NCBI GenBank assembly: GCA_900550735.1
Contig: URTD01000048.1
Span: forward strand, 1 to 11,672
Length of the DNA: 11,672 nucleotides
Direction of reading: 5' to 3'
DNA from: an uncultured Collinsella sp.
GTDB lineage: Bacteria > Actinomycetota > Coriobacteriia > Coriobacteriales > Coriobacteriaceae
Below are positions 1-6,277 of this stretch, in pieces. A program made the translations under genes and the position numbers. The notes beneath the pieces are model-generated. The model did no database searches. It worked only from the letters and a program-made list of their open reading frames with translations, and was not told the origin of the DNA. Each line of letters opens with the position of its first letter. Position 1 is the stretch's first letter.

Positions 1-1603
1 AGCGCTCGTTGTCACGCTGATGAAGACCGATCGAGGGCTCGTCCAGAATATAGAGCACGCCCATGAGACCCGCGCCGATCTGCGTTGCCAGGCGAATACG
101 CTGCGCCTCGCCACCGGAAAGCGTCGCCGAGGCACGATCGAGCGTCAGATAGTCGAGTCCAACATCGACCAGAAAACGCAAGCGCTCCAGGATTTCCTTG
201 ACGATACGGCCGCCGATAAACTGTTGGCGCTCGGTGAGTTCCAGGCCCTCAAAAAACTCGAGCGATTCACGGCACGACAGGCAACAAACCTCGTAAATGG
301 ACTTGCCGCCCACGGTGACGGCGAGCATCTCAGGGCGCAAACGAGCGCCGTGGCAGCTCGAGCACGGCTCCTCGCGAATGTACTTCTCCAGGCGCGCCTT
401 GGTGTTCTCGTTCGTCGTCTCGGTATAGCGTTCGTACAGGATGTTGCGAACGCCCGAAAACTTGGTATCCCACTGGCTGCGACGTCCGTCGAGCTTTTGG
501 TAGTCGACCGAGATCTTCGTATCGCCCAGGCCATCCAAGAATGCACGACGCACGCGAGGGGGCAAGTCCTCCCACGGCGTATCGGTGCTCACCTTAAAGT
601 GTTTGCAGACCGCAGCAAAAATCTGCGGATAGTAGTTCGAGTTGCCAAACAGGCTACCAAAGACTCCGTCGGCAATGGACTTCGAGGGGTCCTCGATCAA
701 CGCCTCGGCATCAACGGTTTTCTTAAAGCCCAGGCCGTCGCACTCAGGACATGCGCCATAGGGAGCGTTGAACGAAAAATCACGCGGCTGAAGATCGTCA
801 ATGGAGTGACCATGCTCCGGGCACGCCAAGGCCAACGAATCCTCCAGCAGCTCGCCCTCGGTCCCCTCGGGAGCATCACGATCGGGCAGCATGTACACGT
901 TTACATTGCCGTGAGCCAGCGCGGTCGCCTGCTCAACAGACTCGGCGATACGGCCCAGAGAGTTCTCACGGATCACGATGCGATCGACTACGACCTCGAT
1001 ATCGTGCTTGAACTTCTTGTCCAGATCGATCGGATCGTCGAGCGAGCGCACTTCACCGTCGACACGCACGCGGCTAAAGCCCTCGGCGCGAAGGTCCTCA
1101 AACAGTTTGGTGTACTCGCCTTTTCGCCCGCGCACCACCGGTGCCAGCACAAACGCGCGGCGGCCCTCCCCCGCCGCCAAGACCTTGTCGGCAACCTGGT
1201 CGGTCGTCTGACGCTCAATGACGCGGCCGCATTCGGGACAGTGCGGGGTGCCCACACGGGCGAACAGCAGGCGCAGATAGTCATAAATCTCGGTTACGGT
1301 GCCAACCGTCGAGCGAGGGTTTTTAGACGTCGTCTTTTGGTCGATCGACACCGCCGGCGAAAGGCCGTCGATTGAATCCAAGTCGGGTTTGTCCATCTGG
1401 CCCAAGAACTGGCGCGCATAGCTCGAAAGACTCTCGACGTATCGACGCTGGCCCTCGGCATAGATAGTGTCAAATGCCAGCGAACTCTTGCCCGAGCCAG
1501 AAAGACCGGTAATGACCACGAGTTGGTCACGCGGAATGGAAACATCGATATCACGGAGGTTGTGCTCACGAGCGCCGCGAATAACGATAGAAGAATCAGA
1601 CAT
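1..1603 (-). CDS. uvrA: UvrA, excinuclease ABC subunit A (N-terminal 534 codons; C-terminus off the left edge)
   Basis: Damage-recognition ATPase of nucleotide excision repair. It acts as a dimer with UvrB in the cytoplasm, scanning DNA and loading UvrB at lesions. The visible part reads in order: first-ATPase Walker A GLSGSGKSS at residues 33-41; a CPEC pair at C122/C125; the UvrB-binding region (about 130-245); a zinc module with CPEH at 261-264 and CPEC at 285-288; the insertion domain; the ABC signature LSGGEAQ at 495-501; and the first Walker B LDEPSIGLHQR around D521. The second ATPase half, normally another 400 or so residues, lies outside the window. The start is ATG at 1603, because AAGGAG sits six bases upstream and MSDSSIVIRGAREHNL matches the usual UvrA N-terminus. 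CPEH in place of CPxC resembles other actinobacterial UvrA proteins as I recall them. The gene is divergent from the LTA-synthase-like gene and has a candidate SOS box in its promoter. The identification is secure. Confidence 0.98.
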   Translation of the reverse strand, partial: MSDSSIVIRGAREHNLRDIDVSIPRDQLVVITGLSGSGKSSLAFDTIYAEGQRRYVESLSSYARQFLGQMDKPDLDSIDGLSPAVSIDQKTTSKNPRSTVGTVTEIYDYLRLLFARVGTPHCPECGRVIERQTTDQVADKVLAAGEGRRAFVLAPVVRGRKGEYTKLFEDLRAEGFSRVRVDGEVRSLDDPIDLDKKFKHDIEVVVDRIVIRENSLGRIAESVEQATALAHGNVNVYMLPDRDAPEGTEGELLEDSLALACPEHGHSIDDLQPRDFSFNAPYGACPECDGLGFKKTVDAEALIEDPSKSIADGVFGSLFGNSNYYPQIFAAVCKHFKVSTDTPWEDLPPRVRRAFLDGLGDTKISVDYQKLDGRRSQWDTKFSGVRNILYERYTETTNENTKARLEKYIREEPCSSCHGARLRPEMLAVTVGGKSIYEVCCLSCRESLEFFEGLELTERQQFIGGRIVKEILERLRFLVDVGLDYLTLDRASATLSGGEAQRIRLATQIGAGLMGVLYILDEPSIGLHQRDNER

Positions 1604-1646
1604 GGAAGCTCCTTGCCTCCTATTGCATCGAATCATACTGTCGATG

Positions 1647-1675
1647 AGTTTAGCGCACTCGACGCGCACAGATGT
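1647..1675 (-). promoter_or_regulatory. Candidate uvrA promoter
   Basis: The minus strand carries TAAACT (1652-1647), a reasonable -10. Seventeen bases upstream lies a poor -35 (ACATCT, 1675-1670) embedded in the SOS box. The predicted start of transcription is near 1640, giving a leader of about 37 bases before the ATG at 1603. The weak -35 makes this a moderate call. Confidence 0.4.
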
Positions 1676-1678
1676 TCG
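1665..1678 (-). promoter_or_regulatory. Candidate SOS box (LexA operator) of uvrA
   Basis: On the minus strand this reads CGAACATCTGTGCG, and on the plus strand CGCACAGATGTTCG. The Gram-positive/actinobacterial LexA consensus is CGAACRNRYGTTYG. The plus-strand reading fits at 13 of 14 positions, and the only mismatch is the third base. It overlaps the place where the -35 element of a uvrA promoter would sit, given a -10-like TAAACT at 1652-1647. This arrangement suits repression by LexA. uvrA belongs to the SOS regulon in many bacteria. The match is seen in the sequence; binding is inferred. Confidence 0.7.
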
Positions 1679-1745
1679 TAATACAAGATTCGCAGACCTT
1701 TAGCTTTGCGTATCGGGTTTTTGTTTCTCGAAATGCCGTGGAAAG

Positions 1746-1783
1746 GTTACAGTAATCTACTACTGAACTTAATTTGCTGTAAC
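1746..1783. repeat. Inverted repeat GTTACAG...CTGTAAC upstream of the LTA-synthase-like gene
   Basis: Two perfect 7-base arms, GTTACAG (1746-1752) and CTGTAAC (1777-1783), are separated by 24 bases. The second arm ends 12 bases before the ATG at 1796 and touches the ribosome-binding site GAGGAA (1785-1790). This could be an operator for an unknown regulator, or a weak hairpin in the mRNA leader that affects translation. I could not place a convincing -35/-10 pair for this gene. The TACAGT at 1748-1753, inside the left arm, is the nearest -10-like sequence. Confidence 0.35.
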
Positions 1784-1795
1784 AGAGGAACGTCC

Positions 1796-3949
1796 ATGAC
1801 CGAAGATATCCCCCTTGAAATCACTTCGAGCGACATGGCCAATCTGCCCATATTCATCGCCGTCCTTATCGTGGCCACCGTCGTCGTGCGCGTGTATTTT
1901 TCAATCAAACACAATGAAAAGCCGCCCATTGCCCGCGTCTTTTGGTGCGCGACGCTCCTCATCCCGCTCGGCATGGTAGCTGCATGGATTACGAATCAAT
2001 TGCTCGTAAATGAGGACAATTCCCTATGGGTCCTTTCTTATTCGGCGCTCGGTGCTACCGCCGTCACACTTCTTGTCGAGCCCTTGGTTTCGGGACTTAT
2101 CGACCAAACCGATCTTGCGACGGGAACGGTTGCCTGTATTTGCCGTGACATCCTTGTCATCGCCGCTGTTTCAGCGCTCTCGTTCGTTTCACTCGAAATT
2201 GCCTGTAACGAAACGTTCTATCGCATTCCCGCCAACTCATTCGGGTTTTCCGTCGGGCTGCTCGCGACGGTTCTGCTCTCCCTTTATTTGCTGGGACAGC
2301 GTCATGGAGGCGTCATGGCCCTCGTGCCCGTCGCCTGTTGCATCCTTGGCATTGCCGAGCACTTCGTCATAACGTTTAAAGGCGAGGCCATCCTGCCAAG
2401 CGATATCTTGGCCCTTGGCACCGCAATGGAAGTGAGCGAGGGATACGAGTTTACCTTTACCGCCGGAATCGTAACCTCTCTAGCCCTGCTGGAGATTTCC
2501 CTGGGGCTTCTTTCGCTTATCCGACCGAGAAAGCTCCGTACGCCCACCCATGTCTTCCCCGCAATCGCCGCTAACCTCTGCGCTTTTCTGCTAGTGACCG
2601 TTGTGGGGCTCTCGGGCTTTTCCAGCATCGACTTGGAGCAGGCGCTGAATTTTGGATTTGACCGTTGGCAGCCCATCACCACGTATGCGTCTCAGGGTTT
2701 TATCACTTCGTTCACCGAAATGGTCAACGAGTTGCCCATTGAGAAGCCCGAAGACTATACGCCCGATGAGGCGCAGAGCATCGAGCAGGAGCTCGCCGCC
2801 ACCTACGACAGTACGTATGGCTCGAGCGAGCAGCGCGCGGCGGCCGTTGCCCAGTTCAATGAAATCAAGCCGACGATTGTTGCCGTCATGAATGAGAGTT
2901 TTAGCGACCTTTCGTGCTTTGAGCAGCTCCAGGCGGCCGGGTACACCGGCCCCGCATTCTACAACTCGCTTCCCGACACACTTGTTCGCGGCACCATGCT
3001 CGCTTCGGTCGCCGGTGGCGGAACGGCGAACTCCGAATTCGAATTTTTGACCGGAGCGACAACGGCCTTTGTCGGATTAGGCAAAATCCCCTATCAGCTA
3101 TATCAGATGAATGGCGTCAACAGCCTGGCAAAGGACCTTAAGGAGCTTGGGTATACCGCTACCGCTATGCACCCGCAAAACCCCGTCAACTACCATCGAG
3201 ATAAAATCTATCAGCAGCTGGGCTTTGGAGACTTTCTTTCAATCGGCGATTTCGAAGGTGCGCCCTGTTACCATGCCGGCGTATGCGACTACGCCACCTA
3301 CGACAAGATACTCGACCTGCTTAGAACCGACGAAGCCCCGCAGTTCATCTTTGACGTCACGATGCAAAATCACGGCGGCTACGACTATGGCACCGTTCCC
3401 GCCGAGGAGCTGACAAACTATTGGGTCGAGGGAGCCAGCGAGGGCGCCAATAGCGCGCTCAACACCTATCTCACCTGCATCAACGCATCCGACCGGGACC
3501 TCGAGTACTTTATCAACGAGCTCCGCAATATCGGCAGACCGGTTGTTCTTGTCTTTTTTGGCGACCATCAACCGAGCGCCGCAACGACTCTCAACGACGA
3601 GCTGTACCCTCAGGAAGATACGGCAAGCCACGCTTTCCGTATCTATCAGTCGACATATTTTGTCTGGGCTAACTATGAAATCGCCGGCAATACCGAGCTC
3701 AACGTCTACGACACCGTCGGGGCAAACGAGGTTGCAGCCATTACCCTTAATAAGATCGGCGCCCCGCTCACCGACTATCAAAAGGCTCTGCTTGCAACAA
3801 GGTCAGATGTGCCCACCATCAATGTCGCCGGCTACCTTGGTGCCGACGGGCTGCGCTACGACTTGGAATCTGAAGACAGCCCATACGCCTCGACGATCGA
3901 CAAGCTGCAGCGCATGCAATACCTCGAGTTCGCCAGCAAAGTTCAGTAA
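1796..3949 (+). CDS. LTA synthase family membrane sulfatase-fold protein (probable phosphoglycerol/phosphoethanolamine-type transferase)
   Basis: A 717-residue integral membrane enzyme of the alkaline phosphatase/sulfatase superfamily, closest in layout to lipoteichoic acid synthases, which move phosphoglycerol from phosphatidylglycerol onto a lipid-linked acceptor outside the cell. The N-terminal half has about eight hydrophobic segments (near 16-35, 47-70, 78-98, 112-134, 149-167, 172-192, 223-242, 254-274). The C-terminal half is the extracytoplasmic sulfatase domain. The metal and catalytic residues expected for the family are visible: E367 (MNESFSD), nucleophile T410 (GGGTANSEF), H526 (QNHGGY), and D590/H591 (FFGDHQPS). 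The frame is open upstream to a TTG at 1706, but ATG 1796 is chosen because GAGGAA lies just upstream and the added residues look non-native. It has no glycolipid-synthesis gene beside it, so the exact polymer is unknown. Family is secure; substrate is inferred. Confidence 0.9.
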   Translation: MTEDIPLEITSSDMANLPIFIAVLIVATVVVRVYFSIKHNEKPPIARVFWCATLLIPLGMVAAWITNQLLVNEDNSLWVLSYSALGATAVTLLVEPLVSGLIDQTDLATGTVACICRDILVIAAVSALSFVSLEIACNETFYRIPANSFGFSVGLLATVLLSLYLLGQRHGGVMALVPVACCILGIAEHFVITFKGEAILPSDILALGTAMEVSEGYEFTFTAGIVTSLALLEISLGLLSLIRPRKLRTPTHVFPAIAANLCAFLLVTVVGLSGFSSIDLEQALNFGFDRWQPITTYASQGFITSFTEMVNELPIEKPEDYTPDEAQSIEQELAATYDSTYGSSEQRAAAVAQFNEIKPTIVAVMNESFSDLSCFEQLQAAGYTGPAFYNSLPDTLVRGTMLASVAGGGTANSEFEFLTGATTAFVGLGKIPYQLYQMNGVNSLAKDLKELGYTATAMHPQNPVNYHRDKIYQQLGFGDFLSIGDFEGAPCYHAGVCDYATYDKILDLLRTDEAPQFIFDVTMQNHGGYDYGTVPAEELTNYWVEGASEGANSALNTYLTCINASDRDLEYFINELRNIGRPVVLVFFGDHQPSAATTLNDELYPQEDTASHAFRIYQSTYFVWANYEIAGNTELNVYDTVGANEVAAITLNKIGAPLTDYQKALLATRSDVPTINVAGYLGADGLRYDLESEDSPYASTIDKLQRMQYLEFASKVQ

Positions 3950-4009
3950 GCCCGCCCATTCGCTTGGACCCATCGTATTGCAAGCACGCTCGGCCCAAAT
4001 GCATCGTAA

Positions 4010-4039
4010 ATGACTCCCGCTCGCAAACGAGGGTACAAT
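4010..4039 (+). promoter_or_regulatory. Candidate mrp promoter
   Basis: ATGACT (4010-4015) is a 4/6 match to the -35 consensus. It is followed after 18 bases by TACAAT (4034-4039), a 5/6 match to the -10. The start of transcription would fall near 4046, leaving a leader of about 49 bases. No terminator-like hairpin with a T-run follows the upstream LTA-synthase-like gene, so read-through could also contribute. Confidence 0.5.
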
Positions 4040-4058
4040 GACGCTCGTGTCACATCAC

Positions 4059-4072
4059 GGGGCCCCGGCCCC
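4059..4072 (+). other. GC-only self-complementary element in the mrp leader
   Basis: GGGGCCCCGGCCCC is a pure G/C stretch that can pair with itself (GGGGCC with GGCCCC, or the palindrome GGGGCCCC between molecules). It lies between the predicted promoter and the ribosome-binding site AAAGGAG (4082-4088). It stands out from the AT-rich sequence just after it (AACATATACAAAG). The stem would have a very short loop, so stability as an intramolecular hairpin is doubtful. Confidence 0.3.
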
Positions 4073-4094
4073 AACATATACAAAGGAGTCATAC

Positions 4095-4925
4095 ATGGGT
4101 TGCGAGCACGCACAGGCCGCCGGCGGACAAACGTCGCCGTCGCAATTTGAGGAGAATACGCTGTCCGAGGTCAAACGCGTCATCGCCGTGCTTTCCGGCA
4201 AGGGCGGTGTCGGCAAGTCGTTTGTCACCGGTGCCATCGCCACCGAGCTTGCCCGTCACGGCCACAAGGTCGGCGTCCTCGATGCCGACATCACCGGTCC
4301 CTCTATCCCCAAGATGTTCGGTATGAGCGGACGCCACGTCCATGCCCTTGGCAACCTTATGCTGCCCGAAATCTCCGAGCATGGCGTCAAGGTCATGAGT
4401 TCCAACCTGCTGCTCCAAAACGAGACCGACCCCGTCCTTTGGCGCGGTCCGGTCATCGCAGGCGCCATTAGGCAGTTCTGGAGCGAGACCTCGTGGGGCC
4501 CCATCGACTACCTGCTGGTCGACATGCCTCCGGGAACAGGCGACGTCGCGCTCACCGTCTTCCAGTCGCTGCCCGTCGACGGCATCGTCATCGTCACGAG
4601 CCCGCAGGATCTGGTCTCGATGATCGTCGCCAAGGCGGTCAACATGGCCGAGAAGATGAACGTCCCCATTCTGGGCATCGTCGAAAACATGAGCTATATT
4701 GAGTGTCCCGACTGCGGCAAGAAGATCGAGGTCTTTGGCAAGAGCAAGCTCCCCGAGGTCGCAGAGCGCTATAACCTCGACATCTTGGGCCAGCTTCCCA
4801 TTAATCCGGCACTCGCCGAGGCCTGCGATAAGGGCGAGGTCGAGACCGCACTGCCCGATGGCATGTTGCCCAAGGCAATCTCTGCCGTCGAGGCCATTAC
4901 CCCGCACGAGACCGACGAGGCCTAA
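4095..4925 (+). CDS. mrp: Mrp/NBP35 family P-loop ATPase, iron-sulfur cluster carrier
   Basis: A 276-residue cytoplasmic ATPase of the Mrp/NBP35/ApbC family, which binds Fe-S clusters as a dimer and passes them to apo-enzymes. Visible motifs: deviant Walker A GKGGVGKS at 35-42; switch I-like DADITGPSIPKMFG at 63-76; Walker B region LLVDMPPGTGD at 140-150; SPQD at 169-172; and the cluster-ligating pair CPDC at C204/C207 in the segment ENMSYIECPDCG. The N-terminus is short. Cys3 (MGCEH) is the only cysteine there, whereas many anaerobe homologues carry a longer Cys-rich leader. There is no DUF59 domain. The start is ATG 4095, with AAAGGAG six bases upstream; an upstream in-frame extension to 4038 lacks such a site and is rejected. 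The gene ends with TAA, and the next gene starts on the very next base, which suggests co-translation. Specific client proteins are unknown. Confidence 0.95.
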   Translation: MGCEHAQAAGGQTSPSQFEENTLSEVKRVIAVLSGKGGVGKSFVTGAIATELARHGHKVGVLDADITGPSIPKMFGMSGRHVHALGNLMLPEISEHGVKVMSSNLLLQNETDPVLWRGPVIAGAIRQFWSETSWGPIDYLLVDMPPGTGDVALTVFQSLPVDGIVIVTSPQDLVSMIVAKAVNMAEKMNVPILGIVENMSYIECPDCGKKIEVFGKSKLPEVAERYNLDILGQLPINPALAEACDKGEVETALPDGMLPKAISAVEAITPHETDEA

Positions 4926-6197
4926 GTGAACACGAGCGCCTTCTATGACGTCCTGGTAATCGGCGGCGGGGCTTCAGGCCTCGCCGCCGCCATTACGGCC
5001 GCACGCGCTGGCAAAAACGTCTGCATCGTTGAGCGCGATGTCGCCTGCGGCCTTAAGCTCCTTGCGACCGGCAACGGCCGCTGCAACCTCTCCAACGAAT
5101 TGATTGATCCACAGCGGTATAACCACCCCGCATTCGTCGAATCTGTCATGGGCCCCCAACCCGAACAAGAGCTTATGGGTTTCTTCTCCTCGCTGGGCAT
5201 CATGACAACCTCCGAGGAAGGCCGGCTGTACCCGCGCTCCCTTCGCGCAGACTCGGTGCGCGACGCGCTTCTCAACGTTTGCGACCGCCTAGGTATCACC
5301 TTAATCTGCGGAGCCAACGTTACCTCGGCGCACAAAGCTTCCGAAGGTTGGGCACTCCAAATAGACCGTCCAGCGCGGGCGCTCAAGGCAAAAAAGCACG
5401 ACGACCGAAAATCGGAGCTCCGCTCGCTTCGGAAAGCGCTCGCCGATGTCCCTCGCAAGAACGAGGCCCTGCAGGCACATGCCGTAATTATCGCCACGGG
5501 CGGCAACCCCACCGGTATCGCCGATACGTTTCGCCTCCCCCTCACTTCGCTGCGCCCCATCCTCTGCCCCGTATCGGCAACGGTCGTCGGCGATCGGGCG
5601 GCACTCAAGACGTTGGATGGCCTGCGCGTCCGCGCCCGCTTGACGCTCGCCCGCAATCATAATGAGCTCTGGCACGAAGACGGTGAAGTCCTGTTTCGAA
5701 CCTTCGGTATCTCGGGCGTCGCTGTCTTCAACCTCTCCCGTCGTATCCAGCGCGGCGATACGATCCTGCTCGACGTTTTCCCCGACCTCTCCAAAGACGA
5801 GCTGCTCGATATGCTCAACCGGCGCGTTGAGCTGCTCGGCGGCTTTTCGCCCCGCGATCCCCGTTGGCTCGACGGCATGCTCGCCCCGCAACTCTCCCGC
5901 GTCGTCTGCACAGCGTTCGAGCAGTGCCATCCAGGCTCCAACGATGTCATCCACCTGGTCTCGATCCTCAAGCACTTTAAGTTGCTCGTCGAGGGAACAG
6001 CCGAGGAGCGCTCGGCGCAGGTCACGCGTGGTGGCGTATCTGTCGAGAGCATCTCAACACCCAGTCTACGCGCGAGCAGCGCTGTCGACGCCCCGCTTTA
6101 CGTCTGCGGCGAAGCGCTCGACATCGACGCCGATTGCGGAGGCTTTAACCTTGCGTGGGCCTGGCTCTCGGGCATTCGCGCTGCAAGCAGCCTGTAG
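4926..6197 (+). CDS. HI0933/BaiN-type NAD(P)/FAD-dependent oxidoreductase
   Basis: A 423-residue cytoplasmic flavoprotein of the HI0933 (BaiN/RdsA-like) family. Motifs: the Rossmann FAD motif GGGASG at 13-18 with the ribose-binding acid E36; the family hallmark GLKLLATGNGRCNLSN at 42-57; ATGG at 191-194 region; and the C-terminal FAD-closing segment GEALDIDADCGGFNLAWAW at 395-413. Start is GTG 4926, directly after the mrp stop, with GAGG five bases upstream inside the mrp coding end. That argues for coupled translation with mrp. Two oddities: a highly charged Lys/Arg-rich stretch at about 148-182, and loss of the family's usual GSTGDGY-type segment after ATGG, where residues 194-205 are short and divergent. 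A family member (BaiN) has been tied to bile acid dehydroxylation in clostridia, but that role cannot be assigned here. The reaction and substrate are unknown. Confidence 0.88.
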   Translation: MNTSAFYDVLVIGGGASGLAAAITAARAGKNVCIVERDVACGLKLLATGNGRCNLSNELIDPQRYNHPAFVESVMGPQPEQELMGFFSSLGIMTTSEEGRLYPRSLRADSVRDALLNVCDRLGITLICGANVTSAHKASEGWALQIDRPARALKAKKHDDRKSELRSLRKALADVPRKNEALQAHAVIIATGGNPTGIADTFRLPLTSLRPILCPVSATVVGDRAALKTLDGLRVRARLTLARNHNELWHEDGEVLFRTFGISGVAVFNLSRRIQRGDTILLDVFPDLSKDELLDMLNRRVELLGGFSPRDPRWLDGMLAPQLSRVVCTAFEQCHPGSNDVIHLVSILKHFKLLVEGTAEERSAQVTRGGVSVESISTPSLRASSAVDAPLYVCGEALDIDADCGGFNLAWAWLSGIRAASSL

Positions 6198-6207
6198 CCG
6201 CGCAGTC

Positions 6208-6213
6208 TATAAT
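6208..6213 (+). promoter_or_regulatory. Perfect -10 element TATAAT ahead of the COG2509-type gene
   Basis: TATAAT matches the sigma-70 -10 consensus exactly and lies 11 bases after the stop of the upstream flavoprotein gene. No good -35 is found 16-18 bases upstream, since that region codes for the preceding protein's C-terminus. If used, transcription would begin near 6220, just before the hairpin at 6228-6251. Confidence 0.4.
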
Positions 6214-6227
6214 CAAAAATGCATTCG

Positions 6228-6259
6228 GGCCGTCTGGGATACCGGACGGCCTCTTTCTT
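6228..6259 (+). terminator. Terminator- or attenuator-like hairpin between the two flavoprotein genes
   Basis: Arms GGCCGTCTGG (6228-6237) and CCGGACGGCC (6242-6251) pair over 10 bases with one G-T pair around a GATA loop. They are followed by TCTTTCTT (6252-6259). This resembles an intrinsic terminator for the mrp-flavoprotein unit. It also sits within the leader of the next gene, ending 14 bases before its AAGGAG, so it may instead attenuate or protect that transcript. Confidence 0.6.
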
Positions 6260-6277
6260 GCCTCTAAGGAGACCTCG

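Noticed and set aside
20..1375. A long open frame of 451 codons on the plus strand opposite uvrA
   Set aside because: It is antisense to clearly conserved UvrA codons, has no ribosome-binding site or recognisable domain, and its composition is the Arg/Leu/Val-rich shadow expected of GC-rich coding DNA.
1706..1795. Upstream TTG start adding 30 residues to the LTA-synthase-like protein
   Set aside because: No ribosome-binding site precedes it, and the extension has no family resemblance. ATG 1796 has GAGGAA at good spacing.
3962..3985. Possible terminator (GCTTG...CAAGC) after the LTA-synthase-like gene
   Set aside because: Only a 5-base stem with a loop of more than ten bases and no T-run; too weak to call.
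4089..4907. A 272-codon minus-strand open frame opposite mrp
   Set aside because: It mirrors the mrp coding sequence almost end to end, is rich in Asp/Gly/Leu as expected from the complementary codons, and has no recognisable domain.
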